From assembly GCA_037833965.1 (NCBI GenBank), contig AP031355.1, forward strand, positions 20,299,501 to 20,363,500: a stretch of DNA of 64,000 bases, given 5' to 3'. Of the stretch, positions 1 to 11,066 are shown in pieces (position 1 is the stretch's first letter; every line of letters starts with the position of its first letter). The notes beneath the pieces were generated by a model. The model worked only from the letters and a program-made list of their open reading frames with translations, searched no databases and was not told where the DNA came from. A program made the translations under genes and the position numbers. This stretch comes from Marchantia polymorpha subsp. ruderalis (lineage: Eukaryota; Streptophyta; Marchantiopsida; Marchantiales; Marchantiaceae).

Positions 1-445
1 TAGATCTTCCATCCGCTACTTGTAATCACTTTTCTTCTCCAATCTACCTTCGGATTATATTGTTCCATCCATGGCATTCCAAGGATGACATCATACCGAG
101 CTAAACGAATTACTCTCCATTCAATGCTCTCCTTGTATCTACCTATGGATAATTCTACACTCCGTGGTAGTGTTTCTATCACTTCAGTTTGCCCGTTTGG
201 CAATTCAACTTCTTCACTCACGTCCTTCATCAACATCAAACCTAACTTCATAGCAACACTCCTTGATAGAAAATTCTCAGTTGCTCCAGGATCAATTAAA
301 ACTCTCACCTTGTGTCCTTCCATGAAACCATCAGTGACAATGAGTTGAGCTTGCTTCTTACTCCTTCCATGAGCTCCCAACCATTGCTTTCTTCCAACCT
401 CGCCTTTTCTTCGCTTTGTAGAACCAGTAAGGCCGCGAGGCAAGA
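1..445 (-). mobile_element. Retropepsin (start of pol) of the gypsy element
   Basis: The minus-strand reading downstream of gag contains the retropepsin active-site pattern D-x-G-A-T, preceded by hydrophobic VRVLI and followed by NFLS. Further on it has an ILGMPW motif, which matches the hydrophobic-hydrophobic-G flap-side signature (typically ILGMDWL) of plant gypsy proteases. In this family the protease is made as part of the polyprotein, cuts gag-pol during particle maturation and acts as a homodimer. The rest of pol is outside the window. Confidence 0.8.
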
Positions 446-1609
446 TTACTGGTGATCTTCGTTTCCCGAAACTGCTTCCTCCACCTCTTCATACTCTATC
501 CCCTCCATATTGTTGAACGGTCGTCGCTGCATGGGCCGTCCTCCTTGTTGTGTCGGCCGAACTCGACAAAACTTGGCTATGTGACCCATTCGTCCACATG
601 CATAGCATTGGCGATTGTCACGAACTCCAGCTCCTCCTCGAACCATTCCATTATTTGCATAACCTTCTTGCAAATTTGGAACTCCTGGTCGCCTAATCTC
701 TCCTCCAAATCTTGGTGGTGGTCCTCTTGTTGGTGCAAAACCTTCTCTACGTCGAAGGTTTCCCAACTCCATCGGTGTTGGACCAGATGGATCTCTAAAA
801 TTGCTCACTGGCTCACCGTGTGTGACACCAAAAGCACCTGAAATTCGTTGAGCAATTGCGATTGCTTCATTCACAGTAGATGGATTGCTTACCATCACCT
901 CCTTTCGAATTCGATCTTTCAAGCCTCGTTTGAACACGTCCAAGGCTTCAGCTCCACTCATATCCATGATAGATACTTGAAGATCACGAAATTCTTCAAT
1001 GTACTCATGAATACCTCCTTTCTGCTTCAGATCCCACAACTTCATTCTTGCAGTTTGAAGAGAATCCACCGCTTGAAAATTTTGCAGAAGTCCTTCCTGC
1101 ATTCCACTCCACGAAATGGTAGCACCTCGTTCTGAAAGCATTCTCTCCCATGTTGTGTACCATGTGAGAGCCTTATCCGTAAGATAAGATCTCATGAACA
1201 TTCCTGCAATATAATCAGAAACATGAAAATGGGATAAATGAATATTCATCCTCATAATCCATCCCTCTAACACTCCCATTGCTCTACTCCCTTTGTAAGC
1301 TTCCACCTTACAGGATTTTCCCATTCGAAGCAAAAGATTTGCTTGATCTTCAATCTCTTGAAGACGTCTCCTATTTGCCTCTGCTGCATCAATAGGAGTT
1401 GGTTCTGGCTGAACTTGGGAAGCTTGAACTTGAGGTTCAACTTCCATCTCTCCAACTCTCTCTCTATCTACTTTCTCACTCTCTAATGCAAAGATTTTAT
1501 CTTCCATGGCTTGCTGCTTGGTATGCCCATCTACTATCGCTTTTCTCAACTCCTTCATCTCCGCCATGATTGCATTGAGAACCTCACCCATATCAATTGA
1601 TGTTCCCAT
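446..1609 (-). CDS. Gag capsid/nucleocapsid polyprotein of the gypsy element (387 aa)
   Basis: The start is the first ATG of a long open frame that faces the primer site. Residues ~1-45 are helical and charged. Residues ~105-265 match the retrotrans_gag capsid domain: an AYKGSRAMGVLEGW-like entry, LTDKALTWYTTW, LQNFQAVDSLQTARMKLWDLKQKG and YIEEFRDL. Residues ~335-348 form a CCHC zinc knuckle, CYACGRMGHIAKFC, which binds RNA during packaging. The C-terminus is basic and Arg/Pro/Gly-rich. Gag forms the cytoplasmic virus-like particle. No other function is likely. Confidence 0.92.
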   Translation of the reverse strand: MGTSIDMGEVLNAIMAEMKELRKAIVDGHTKQQAMEDKIFALESEKVDRERVGEMEVEPQVQASQVQPEPTPIDAAEANRRRLQEIEDQANLLLRMGKSCKVEAYKGSRAMGVLEGWIMRMNIHLSHFHVSDYIAGMFMRSYLTDKALTWYTTWERMLSERGATISWSGMQEGLLQNFQAVDSLQTARMKLWDLKQKGGIHEYIEEFRDLQVSIMDMSGAEALDVFKRGLKDRIRKEVMVSNPSTVNEAIAIAQRISGAFGVTHGEPVSNFRDPSGPTPMELGNLRRREGFAPTRGPPPRFGGEIRRPGVPNLQEGYANNGMVRGGAGVRDNRQCYACGRMGHIAKFCRVRPTQQGGRPMQRRPFNNMEGIEYEEVEEAVSGNEDHQ

Positions 1610-2210
1610 GCTTTTTCACACTCCCTCTAATACAAAGTGAGTATAATCACTATGTGACCTCTCAACAAAGGAGTCACAAAAGGTGCAGGTGACTCTATCA
1701 CAGCTCTATAGTACTCCTCTCCATAATTCCTCACAAGAAAATCTCTCCATATCCTCTTCTGTCTATATACTGTTCTAATCTCTACATAAGTGCTGAATCG
1801 AACCGGGACAGGTGGTTCGCGGTTCAAATCCATGAAACAATCAGTATAGAATGTATATAGTACAATCCCAAGTCTCTCCATAAGTAACTATTGGAAGAAT
1901 CAGTGGCACTCTTGACTCCATCACTCTAGTCATAAAATCTGCACCTCAACAAGCCACAAGGTACATCCGAAAATGATGTTTCTCCATGCAACGAAGGTGA
2001 ATATCGAATAGGTTAGGAATTGGCCAGTGCGGTACTGGATTCCTGTCAATCCCGTCCATATCTGCAAAAACACAATGTCCCCCTTCCACCTCTCTCTACA
2101 TGCAGATGAATGACCTCTGCCAGCCTCTATACACTCTCAAGACTACACTCCATCATCACTCACTTGCTATTCCATGAGGGGTAATCCACACTCAAGGAAA
2201 GAGCAAGGTC
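1610..2210 (-). mobile_element. Untranslated leader of the gypsy element
   Basis: This ~600 bp stretch lies between the primer binding site and the gag start. It holds one 84-codon open frame on the minus strand (1627-1881) rich in Arg, Tyr and Phe, with no resemblance I recognise. Leaders of plant gypsy elements usually hold packaging and dimerisation signals, but none can be pinpointed here. Confidence 0.6.
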
Positions 2211-2222
2211 GCTCTGATACCA
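2211..2222 (-). promoter_or_regulatory. Primer binding site complementary to initiator tRNA-Met
   Basis: The minus strand reads TGGTATCAGAGC one base after the LTR end. This is the standard 12-base complement of the 3' end of plant tRNA-iMet. It primes minus-strand cDNA synthesis and fixes the inner LTR boundary at 2224. Confidence 0.9.
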
Positions 2223-2223
2223 T

Positions 2224-2643
2224 TGTAACACTAGGGTTTAGAGAGAAGTTCACTCGAAGATAGAAACGTAAACTCTGAAGATGAGAGATACCAACAATGG
2301 TTCTCCTCTCCCTTATATAGCTCTCACCAACAAGTACAAGGTGATAAGATCTAATCCCCACCATCCATACCACTCCTAGTGGATGGATGACGTGGCGGAT
2401 AACCCTAACAAGCACACGGATCGCTGACGTGGCGCACCCAACTAACACACTAACTAACACACTCAATCCTTACCTACAAGCACACGGATTGCTGACGTGG
2501 CACTGTCAACTAACACATCCACTCTGTACCTACAAAGTGCGCGGATCGCTGACGTGGCAGCTATGACTAGTGCACACTAAAGTATCTACATCAATATTCA
2601 GAGTAACCTCTACTTTAGTTCTAACTAACTAAAGATGGTTACA
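2224..2643 (-). repeat. 5' LTR of the gypsy element
   Basis: The minus strand starts TGTAAC at 2643 and ends GTTACA at 2224, giving a 420 bp LTR with inverted ends. A second TGTAACA at 2716 would make it 493 bp and gives a slightly better 7-base inverted end, so the outer boundary is uncertain. A TATATAAG box lies at 2319-2312 on the minus strand, placing transcription start near 2285 and giving a U3-R-U5 layout. The target-site duplication cannot be tested because the other end is outside the window. Confidence 0.8.
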
Positions 2644-2716
2644 CTCACAACTCCTAAAGTTGTTGAGAATTTTTATTCTTTGCTTCAGCTTGAGCCTTAT
2701 GATTTAGGTTGTTACA

Positions 2717-4144
2717 TTAGGGATGTTATTTGTTATTGTTCTAGTGCGATTCACACTAGCTAGGGGGTTCTTTTGGTTCTCTCCTAGGTTGGAGTTGGAA
2801 TGTCTGTATTGTGTTTTTCAGCTTTTTGACCCTTTGAGTCCCACAGGCTTGATTTATTTACCATTAATCATGTTATGGTGTTCATATTTTTATTCTCATA
2901 ATATTTGAGGACGATTGACTCATTATGTTTTCTCCTGATTTGGACGTTGCATGGAAAAGAATTTGCTATTGCATATTAGAACAAAACATATTACAAGCTA
3001 TTAAAATAATAATACTTTTATCCTTACTTTGACTTTGAAATGAGACACGGGTATGGATTTTTCAAGATGATGCCACATTCAGTTAATACATGTTGCTTTT
3101 TTGAGTTTAAACCAATACTCTAGAATTACATGCTGATAAACAAAGAAAAGATGTAAATGAAACTATTCATTCTTTGGAAGAAATTTTGCATGCATATTTC
3201 AAATACTGCATGCAAGAATCTTACTGCAAAAATATAACGGACACACAAGATTTGTAGCCTTCATCCCCTTCCTTGTTCTGATTGGGATTGAAACCCACTT
3301 CAAGAGTTTATCTGCATTCTAACTCTCTAAGATTGTTGTCAGCAGACACGTAAAAATAAACAAACGTTCGACTTTTCTCTAAAACCATGTACAAGGTTAG
3401 TCGTGCAAATGCGAGTTCAAAATGATCCAATTGTGACTAAAATCCATGTGAAGTCATCTGACTCCAAAGTGGAAAGCGCATGCATGCTAAACTGGCTGAA
3501 GCAACCCACCTTGGAACAACAAGAAGAAAAAATTACTAATTATCATTATCCAATTTTTCACGCCTATCCATGCCTTCGTTTGATTGAAATAAAGAACTAA
3601 CCACGGTGGATCTTTATTACACGTTGAATTTTTTGAATTTCCAATCATTACCCAAGTAGCTTTATGTGTTCTATATGCATTGACGCAAACTATAAAAGAA
3701 ACATTATGTTTTGCTTTCTTTTTACCTCTAATGCTTGACATGTGCTCGATCGGCATCAGAATGGAAGATATGGGAAGTAGACGAAAGAACAATCTAGTCA
3801 CGTTGATGTTGTAGACGTTTTGAGAGTCATATTGAGCTATGATAGAGTATAATTCTTCTATGGTTGATAATAATTATGGATCATTTTTGTCAATCTCATC
3901 ACAATTTCCATGAATTGTTTTAGATGTCCTTAATGAGCCAAACCATTGTCACGAGCACTTAAAATCTGAATCAAAAATGAATAATGTAATAACAATAACA
4001 TTCTATTTTGAAATGACAATCGATGGCGGTTCTAGGAGTTTAGCACAAGGATCTAGCATATTATAAATCTAGATATACAACATATCTTCAAATTCAATAT
4101 ATTATCCAATTGAAGTTCTTCTGAACTTTGAATAACAAACTCTG
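2717..4144. other. AT-rich intergenic stretch, nothing recognised
   Basis: Short open frames only. I see no conserved domain, RNA gene or mobile element end. Confidence 0.5.
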
Positions 4145-4700
4145 TCAAGCATCAACACATATGGAAACTTCTGAATGATACGGGCTCAGGTCAAACAGCT
4201 CGTGAAGATCAGCTTGCAGTTCCAAGTTTCTCTTCTCGAAATCAGCCACCAGAATCTGGAGAACTCTTGTGAAAGCACTTCCAGAGGGGTTTATGGTAGT
4301 ACAGAGGATGAGCGATAATGAAACTCAGAGTTACAAATCCAACGATTCCGGCTGGAATTGCTCCGACCTATACCCAACCATACTGTTCCTGCACCCAAGG
4401 GAAGAAGGCCACCGAGCCCATGATACGCTCGACGCTCAGACTGAACCACCACCAGTTCATGAACGACACCCTCTCATGGTTCTGCCCAGGATCAGTGTCG
4501 TCGAATTGGTCTGCAGAGAATGCCGTCACACATGCCTTGATTCCTCCCGCTCCTAAGGCCATCAAGTACAATGAACCATAGAAGAAGACTCTTTGGGGCA
4601 CACTAGGCTTGTCGCACATGGTGGGGAGGAGATGATGATCACACGTCGGAGGTTTGAATGGCTCGAAGGACATGGAGACCGTGACACAACCCAACGCCTG
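4145..4700 (-). pseudogene. NRT1/PTR family (NPF, POT) transporter exon relic
   Basis: The minus strand encodes the heart of an NPF transporter. It begins ALGCVTVSMS just after a plausible splice acceptor (ttgcag, near 4698). The family hallmark GSLYLMALGAGGIKACVTAF, then SADQFDD and FMNWWWFSL, follow. After an in-frame TAG at 4370-4368 the same frame continues AIPAGIVGFVTLSFIIAHPLYY. A one-base insertion in a C-rich run near 4285 then shifts the frame, and it resumes as AFTRVLQILVADFEKRNLEL and LHELFDLSP. NPF proteins are 12-helix proton-coupled nitrate, peptide or hormone importers; this covers about helices 4-6. The length suits one internal exon of the usual four. No other exons were found nearby, so it is a dead fragment. 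Confidence 0.85.
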
Positions 4701-5933
4701 CAAGTTTCCAATTCAGAATCTCGTCAACTGAGCCACGGAGCATACGTCTTTCAGTCCACACTTTGCAGAATATTTGCAAAAACTTTGAATATAGGAAATT
4801 TAAATCCTAGATTCTAATCTTCAAGAGAATTCGAGAGATAGTATTTGGTTGGCATGATTCCAATAGTCTAGCTGAACCGACTCCGAGCAAATTAGATTGT
4901 CTCGCAAAGGAGTCTGGCACTAACAAAAATGTTTGCCGGTATTGTCATAGATAGGAGTTTAAGACCATGGTCATGATTGTAACATAACCTCTCTCTGGAT
5001 CTGAATCAAACACAACCTATCAAATGTATGAATAGAATGGTATCCAACACTTTTCGCAACCTCAATTTCATCGTAAAGTGACCTGACCTGAACGATAGGG
5101 CCATGCTTGAGACTCAGGGCACTGATGTTCCCGCAAGCAAAGAAGGTTTCCATTACCGGTTTTGTAATGGTGGGGCTTAGCTGGGCCTGTGTGAATCACA
5201 TAAGAACAATGAGTTAGAAGCGGAATTTGGACTCCGGCAGTACCAGAAGGGAGGAATGTCCGAGCTTGTCGGTCGGAGTGGGATCTGCCTGCCCTCATCA
5301 GTACTCTTGCTTTGAAAGTACTCTGATCCACTAGAACCTCCTGGGAAGCAAATGAAGCAGAGACCTTGAGCACTGTATGTGAAGATAGAATTATGGCAGT
5401 GGGCAGAAGCGCCGGCCTCGGATAGACCATGGATCGGGTCACGAGGTTGGCGCTATGCGGAACGCTTGTCCGAGCCCGGAAGTCCGCCCGAGAATTAGCG
5501 TCCGTCGCACCATCAAAGCCACGGATCGGACTTCACTTCGACATCGATGCACGAGTGGCGTGAAAGCGAAACAAAAGGGTAGTAGGAGGAGGAGGAGTAG
5601 TACTCTGGGAATCCAGGAGCCCGACGCCGGTGGCACCCTGTGCAGGTCGGGTCAACGCAGCGAATTTGAACCGAGCACAATCGGAACCAAATCGAGTCAA
5701 TCGGTCAGGTGAGATCGAGTGATGGCTGACGATGTACCTGATGTGGCAGACGATGGTGGCCGGCGCTACTCGGAAAGGCTTCAAAAGCCGCGCGATGCAG
5801 GACGCATTTGCGTCAATTGCAGAAGAGAGGCAGACCAGGAGGGATCATTCGGCCAGACGAGGGCTCGATCAGGTGCGCTATAGCTCTGCTGCACGAGTTT
5901 CCGAGCGTCGTCCTCGAGCTGCCGCTGCCTCTC
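4701..5933. other. Intergenic and upstream region of protease gene 1
   Basis: The left half holds a 60-codon minus frame at 4971-5153 (begins METFFACGNISALSLKHG) with protein-like composition but no family I recognise; it could be a degraded exon. The right half (5440-5930) is GC-rich with several overlapping short frames on both strands and no domain. It probably holds the gene 1 promoter and possibly transcribed non-coding sequence. Confidence 0.4.
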
Positions 5934-5940
5934 TATAATA
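5934..5940 (+). promoter_or_regulatory. Probable TATA box of protease gene 1
   Basis: TATAATA lies 102 bp upstream of the chosen ATG (6042), giving a predicted transcription start near 5965 and a ~75 nt leader. The genes 3 and 4 boxes (TATAAAG) sit at a similar distance, about 100 bp before their ATGs. Confidence 0.5.
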
Positions 5941-6041
5941 GTCGGAATGCTCTTGGGTCCATCATCCATCGAGACCTCTTGTCCTCATCGATCTACGGAA
6001 TCCACGAGTTATAATCCGCCTTGAGCGTGACGAAGAGGAAA

Positions 6042-7517
6042 ATGGCCGCTCTCCAGCTCTCCCACCTGGTCGTCGTAGCATCCATAGCAGCATCGATAGC
6101 GCTGTTAGCAGAAGCGTCGATATCGCTCTCAGAAAAATACAATTTGACTGTCAAAACCATGTTCGTGGACATGAAGCACCTGGACCATCACCCCGACTCT
6201 CCGCTCCACAATGCGCATTCCACCTTTGCCGAAAGGTTCCACATCACTGTCATGAGGAGTAGCATTCGAGCGGCCGGGTTCAAAAACATTCTCGCCAGCG
6301 GAATTCGACCCCGAGGAGTAAACTTCGATTCGCGGACCCAACCTTCGGCCCCCAGCAGCAGCAGCAGCAGCTTCCAATCGCCTGTGACTGCATCCCCGGG
6401 AAGCTACATCATGACCATCTCTCTGGGCACTCCCCCGCAGACCAAGACCGCCATCGTCGATACAGGCAGCGACCTCGTCTGGCTGCAGTGCGCCCCGTGC
6501 TCCGATTGCTACCAGCAGGCTGATCCGGTTTTTGAGCCTCGAAAATCCTCGACTTACAGGAGAATCCGCTACTTCAGCCCCATGTGCGGGCAGCTGCCTC
6601 AAGTCTCGTACAGCTCCGGGATTTGCACATACAGATACGGCTATGGCGACCAGTCGACTACTCAGGGCGAGCTCGCTCTGGAGACGCTGACTCTCACCGC
6701 AACCGATGGCTCCAACAGGACATTCCCCAATTTCGCTTTCGGCTGCGGGAGGAGGAACCAGGGCACCTTCTCTGGAGTCGATGGGCTGGTGGGGCTGGGG
6801 CGTGGCGCCGTCTCCTTGAACGAGCAGCTGGGGTCGCTGATCGGCTCCAAGTTCTCTTACTGCTTGGTCGATGTTTCGAGCTCCGCCACCGAGACGAGCC
6901 CTCTGATCTTCGGAGACGAAGCCGTGGTGACAGGCACGGCCTTGCAAGTCAAGTACACTCCTCTGCTGCGCAACCCTGCTGCCGATACCTTCTACTATGT
7001 GAAGCTGAACGGCATCACCGTGAACAACAGGCCCGTGGCTGACATTCCTTGGGGAGTTTTCGATTTGAATGTGCACACGGGACGAGGAGGAGTGATTCTG
7101 GACTCGGGCACGACCATCAGTCAGCTCATTCACTCGGCATACATCCCCTTCTTGACGACGCTGCAGTACCTCATTCAGTATCCCCGAATCGACAGCTCTC
7201 AGATTGGGTTCGACCTCTGCTATGATCTGTCGGGCGTGAGAAACCCCTCCTTCCCTTCCGTGACTCTGCACTTTCAGGGCGTGGACCTCGTTCTTCCCGC
7301 CAACAATGTCTTTCTGGAAGTGGATCAGCAGGGCACCACTTGCCTGGCCTTTGCCGGTACCACCGATTTCACCATCGTTGGCAACATCCAGCAGCAGAAT
7401 CACTACATTTTGTACGACATCGCTAACGAGAGGGTCGGAATTGCTCCCGTGAAATCGTGTGCCCGTCTGGCTACAGCCACACCGGTGCCCAGACTCAGCA
7501 GCAAGAGTGACATGTGA
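6042..7517 (+). CDS. A1-family (nepenthesin/CND41-type) aspartic protease, gene 1 (491 aa)
   Basis: An intronless gene for a secretory-pathway endopeptidase. The start is the ATG in AAAATGGCCGC, at the same place as in the paralogues. Residues 1-26 are a signal peptide with a long hydrophobic core. Residues ~40-90 are a propeptide (MKHLDHHPDSPL, STFAER, IRPRGVNFDS). The first catalytic motif is DTGS (Asp140) in AIVDTGSDLVWLQC; the flap region is YGYGDQSTTQGE. FGCGRRNQGTF is nepenthesin-like. The second catalytic motif is DSGT (Asp354). A polyserine tract (residues 105-110) replaces the propeptide junction of the other copies. The protein ends SSKSDM, not an ER signal, unlike its neighbours. 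Family members cleave proteins at acidic pH; the substrate is unknown. All catalytic residues are present, so it is probably functional. Confidence 0.93.
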   Translation: MAALQLSHLVVVASIAASIALLAEASISLSEKYNLTVKTMFVDMKHLDHHPDSPLHNAHSTFAERFHITVMRSSIRAAGFKNILASGIRPRGVNFDSRTQPSAPSSSSSSFQSPVTASPGSYIMTISLGTPPQTKTAIVDTGSDLVWLQCAPCSDCYQQADPVFEPRKSSTYRRIRYFSPMCGQLPQVSYSSGICTYRYGYGDQSTTQGELALETLTLTATDGSNRTFPNFAFGCGRRNQGTFSGVDGLVGLGRGAVSLNEQLGSLIGSKFSYCLVDVSSSATETSPLIFGDEAVVTGTALQVKYTPLLRNPAADTFYYVKLNGITVNNRPVADIPWGVFDLNVHTGRGGVILDSGTTISQLIHSAYIPFLTTLQYLIQYPRIDSSQIGFDLCYDLSGVRNPSFPSVTLHFQGVDLVLPANNVFLEVDQQGTTCLAFAGTTDFTIVGNIQQQNHYILYDIANERVGIAPVKSCARLATATPVPRLSSKSDM

Positions 7518-10089
7518 CGCAGTATCGGAATCTCTCGTTTTCCCTCGAAGGTAAGACATAGTGGACATCGGTCGTGCCTTGAAGAAATGTGTTCATTTTT
7601 AGGTACATAGGTTTGGAAATTTTTTCGCATAGCCATCACTTCCCAAGTCCATGTGCAACTATGTTCAGTTAGCTGTAAAATCGTCATCACCTGTAAAAAG
7701 TACACCACTGCAGTAGCTCGCCGCGTAGGTAAAAATTACAGCGAACAATCATCAGATCATCCGAAGTACTTGTACAACTGTCTTTAGCTGTAACATGTGT
7801 TTACTTGTAAAATTTATACTAGATCGCTCCATTCTCTGTGTCGTACTAGACCTGGAAGAGATCAGTTTGGACATTCATTCATTCACAGGCCTGGATAGAA
7901 TCAACGGGAACGTAGACTTTAGACAGTACAGGAACCAGGGGCTAAGGTACGAACGAATTATAATAGGAGATGCAGAGAAGTAGAGAGGTTACGAGGAGGT
8001 CAAGAAGTTGTACATTACGGTCTTTCGGGGATGTCCATCATCACTTCGATTATCTATGGAAATTGGAACTTTCAGCACACAAGTGTCAACTACTGTCATT
8101 CGATACGAAATGAATGGTTCATACCACCGTTAAAAGCTCCTGATGATCAAATGTACACGATATTCAGTCAATCATGAACTTCGTCAGAAACCAGAGACAA
8201 TGAACTTCTTGGAGTTCCATTCGAATCAGTGCCCAATTAGTCGTAACACCAATTGGGCATTACTGTTTGATGGAGACTGTGAAGTTACAAAGAATGAGGA
8301 ACTTTCTGAAATTAGTTTAAATAGAGACACCAATTAAGCCAAGGATGATTCAAACGTTTGATCTCCTCTGAACACCAGAGATTTTAAATCTCTGAGAAGA
8401 GGCATCAGGAGAAAATTTCGGCAAGGGTCGACATGTTTTTACGCGATACGGATTCTGTTTCTTGCTGCAGCCTTCAGTAGTACTTCCGTGGCTAAGTTTT
8501 ATTGTGAAGAAATAGTTCTCTGTTTACATAAACATCCCATCTGGTGTGCGTATGAGATTGGCCCGATTTGACAAACTATTCTGAAGGGATGGAGAATTAG
8601 CTTCCAGTGCCTGTATCAGTTCTGTGTTAGATAAAATCTCAGTAGGAAGACCAGTCAAGAAGTATGAAAAGTGTCTGCTAAATGTGAAAGCTCTCGAGAA
8701 CACAACTTGGAGACAATGGTCGAATAACGTGAGCGCGCCACCTTGCCCAATTGGAAACTAGGAAGAGATTGCAGTCTTGAAGCAAGCTAAAATTGAGGTT
8801 ATTGTAAAAAAGTAAACTACTGTCCACATTCCCAGTTGCAGAAGCACGCGCTAGAAGGTGTCCTTATGAGAGGTAAATCGAAGAGGATGAAGGCAACCAA
8901 AGCTTAAGAACCACAGCTGAAGGCTGGTCCGAATCTTATATATATATATATATTTATTTATTTATGTATATTTATCTATCAATCAAGTTTTAGTTTTAAT
9001 ATATGAGACTCAAAATCAAGTCTCAATATAGGGAGCATTTTCGGGAGTAGAATATGTGGAATAATGGGTGACATCCTCATTTCATATTAATGTACATGAC
9101 AGAAAAAACAAGGGTTCAACAGCTCCAAGAAATATTCTGGACAGTTAATCTGCTTTACAGTCTTTGATCGCAGCTTTCAGCAGGGAATTTCTTAAGGCAT
9201 TCTTTATCTATCTAATTTTATCTTTCTACCTGAGCCGAGCATCGTGAACCAATGCAATTGATTCCATCTCAAGAAAAATCAAAATCTCGATTTTGATATA
9301 GGAATTTGAAAGAAAAATATTGTTTCGTAACTCCTAAACAAAAATACATTTCTCTTCTTTCTGTGTTCTTGGTATTACATGCCTTGCGGTTTTCCTCCAG
9401 TTTGAATAAGCTTACTTCTTTTCTTTGTCATTGACATTTTCGAAGGATAAAAATGTTCATGAGCCCATGTATGAAAGTGTCTCTCAAGGTTTGCGTGCCC
9501 GGAGATCAAGCGACTCACTTGCATCACGAGCTCAGCAGTTTTGAATTTCATATGTCTTTCCTCGGGAACTTCAGACCCCATAGAGTTCAATGTAGCACAT
9601 CCATCAATTAAAGACAAGAGGTGCATGATTTCCAGGTTTAGCGGTTCTAGCCTGTTTACTTCCTACCGAAACCAGCGAGATCCTGCTGGGTCGTGAATGA
9701 TGCATGCAAGAAATTACCAGCAATGAGGTTATCTGTGTATGCGCAGAAAGACAAGAATTGATGAATGAGTTCGCCCATAAACAAGGAGTGTGACAGTTGT
9801 AGAGCATGCGTCTTAGATGGAAACTTTAATAAACATCACAAAGTTTGCTTGACAATGATTGCTGCAGTACTCGGACAGATGTTGGACGATCAGTGTAGAG
9901 CGGGACTTTCAGGGTCAACTTGCCAAACGGCTTCTGCAAATCCTCACGGAGTCTCGCCGGCCGGGAGTCATGGAACCCCAGTGGGTGGGGGTCTCCAACT
10001 AAATCTATACCAATGTTCTCTGCTTTCTTCAGTCTATGACAAAGTGACCAGCCCATGAACCTGATTTGACGTCCAGGTTGAAGTCTAAA

Positions 10090-10128
10090 GACAAAAGACT
10101 CTTGACCAGTGGTCAGGAGTCTTTTGTC
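10090..10128. repeat. Foldback hairpin, 18-bp stem and 3-base loop
   Basis: The left arm 10090-10107 (GACAAAAGACTCTTGACC) is the reverse complement of 10111-10128 with one mismatch, around the loop AGT. Short GGTTGA/TCAACC matches flank it. Confidence 0.85.
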
Positions 10129-10713
10129 AACCTCTCTTGACGACTATACTAGCTTAGTTTAGAGCATTCGGGGAGTAAGAACATCGTCCTGGTTGATGTA
10201 GATACCCGCAGGGTAAGTTTCCGTTTGGATGATTCAGGCCCAATCATTCTGTACTGTATTTTCGGCCGCAGTTTGGATGCAGAGCCAATCGTTTCTTCTC
10301 AAATAACCTTCTTCAGTCTACATAGGCGGAATATATTTGTTGAATTCAGGCTGAAACATTCTCAATTGTGTTCGCCGAGCCAACCTAACCTTCTGAGACT
10401 GCAGATAATTCTGAAAACGAGGACAGAAAGCTTTGAAGATCACCTCAATCTTTCATGCTTTCTTGTCGAAGACGAGTCCAGTCCCTTCTTCTTGGAGAAG
10501 CTTGTTCGGAGGAAGGGCTTTCCGTTTCACTGAATGCACTCACATATACTGAAAGATATCACTAAGCATTCCTTGTTGTAGAAACCAAGTGAAGATATAT
10601 TTAGCTCATGGGCTGATGCCGGATCAGACGTGGCTTAGGTGATGACCCGAACGAAATTGAAGTTTCCCAGTCTACCACTTTGTATAGGGGAAGGAGAATT
10701 AGAAAAATCTTCT

Positions 10714-10740
10714 ACGGCGGCCATAAACATTGGCCGCCGT
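10714..10740. repeat. GC-rich hairpin, 10-bp perfect stem and 7-base loop
   Basis: ACGGCGGCCA at 10714-10723 is the perfect reverse complement of 10731-10740. The surrounding DNA is AT-rich. Confidence 0.85.
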
Positions 10741-10767
10741 GTCAGATTATTCCACACAACTCTAACC

Positions 10768-10814
10768 TGCTATAAGCTGCTATGCCATTGTTCATGGCAT
10801 AGCAGCTTATAGCA
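10768..10814. repeat. Perfect 21-bp foldback with 5-base loop
   Basis: Arm 10768-10788 (begins TGCTATAAGCTGC) is an exact reverse complement of 10794-10814, with TGTTC between. A 21-base perfect stem is far beyond chance. It could be a very young foldback, a small-RNA hairpin or a palindromic repair scar. Confidence 0.9.
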
Positions 10815-11066
10815 TGTGAATGCATTAGCTGTACCTCACTTGTCCAGACCAGAATGTGTTCTTACTTTGGTGGCTCATAATTAAAACAAATCTTCTTACA
10901 GAAAATATTCTTCATTTTCTCCTCTCTTGGATTTTGAATTCCAAAGCTTGTAACTTTTCCCGAACAGCTCCAAGCCCGCTGCCGTTACATCCTCGTTATT
11001 GTGCACGCACGGCTACAGCGCAGCTACAAAATTGCTCCGCCCTTTTTTCCTTTCTTCCAATTTCAC

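Larger units (their letters stand above)
1..2643 (-). mobile_element. Ty3/gypsy LTR retrotransposon fossil, 5' part (runs off the left edge)
   Basis: On the minus strand the order from right to left is LTR, tRNA-iMet primer binding site, leader, gag and the start of pol (retropepsin). Reverse transcriptase, RNase H, integrase and the 3' LTR would lie beyond position 1. Gag and protease together with the primer site identify an LTR retrotransposon. The gag fold (retrotrans_gag type) and single CCHC knuckle favour Ty3/gypsy over Copia. The gag frame is long and open, so this part looks nearly whole. Age cannot be judged because only one LTR is visible. Confidence 0.9.
7518..10917. other. 3' flank of gene 1 and intergenic DNA
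   Basis: No gene recognised. It contains a (TA)n/TTTA microsatellite at about 8935-8965 and several short uncharacterised frames, for example 83 codons on minus at 9375-9626. Near its right end are three foldback hairpins (10090-10128, 10714-10740 and 10768-10814), listed separately. Confidence 0.5.

Noticed and set aside
6129-7568. 479-codon frame antisense to protease gene 1
   Set aside because: It mirrors a GC-rich coding strand, has no domain, and its length comes from codon bias of the sense gene.
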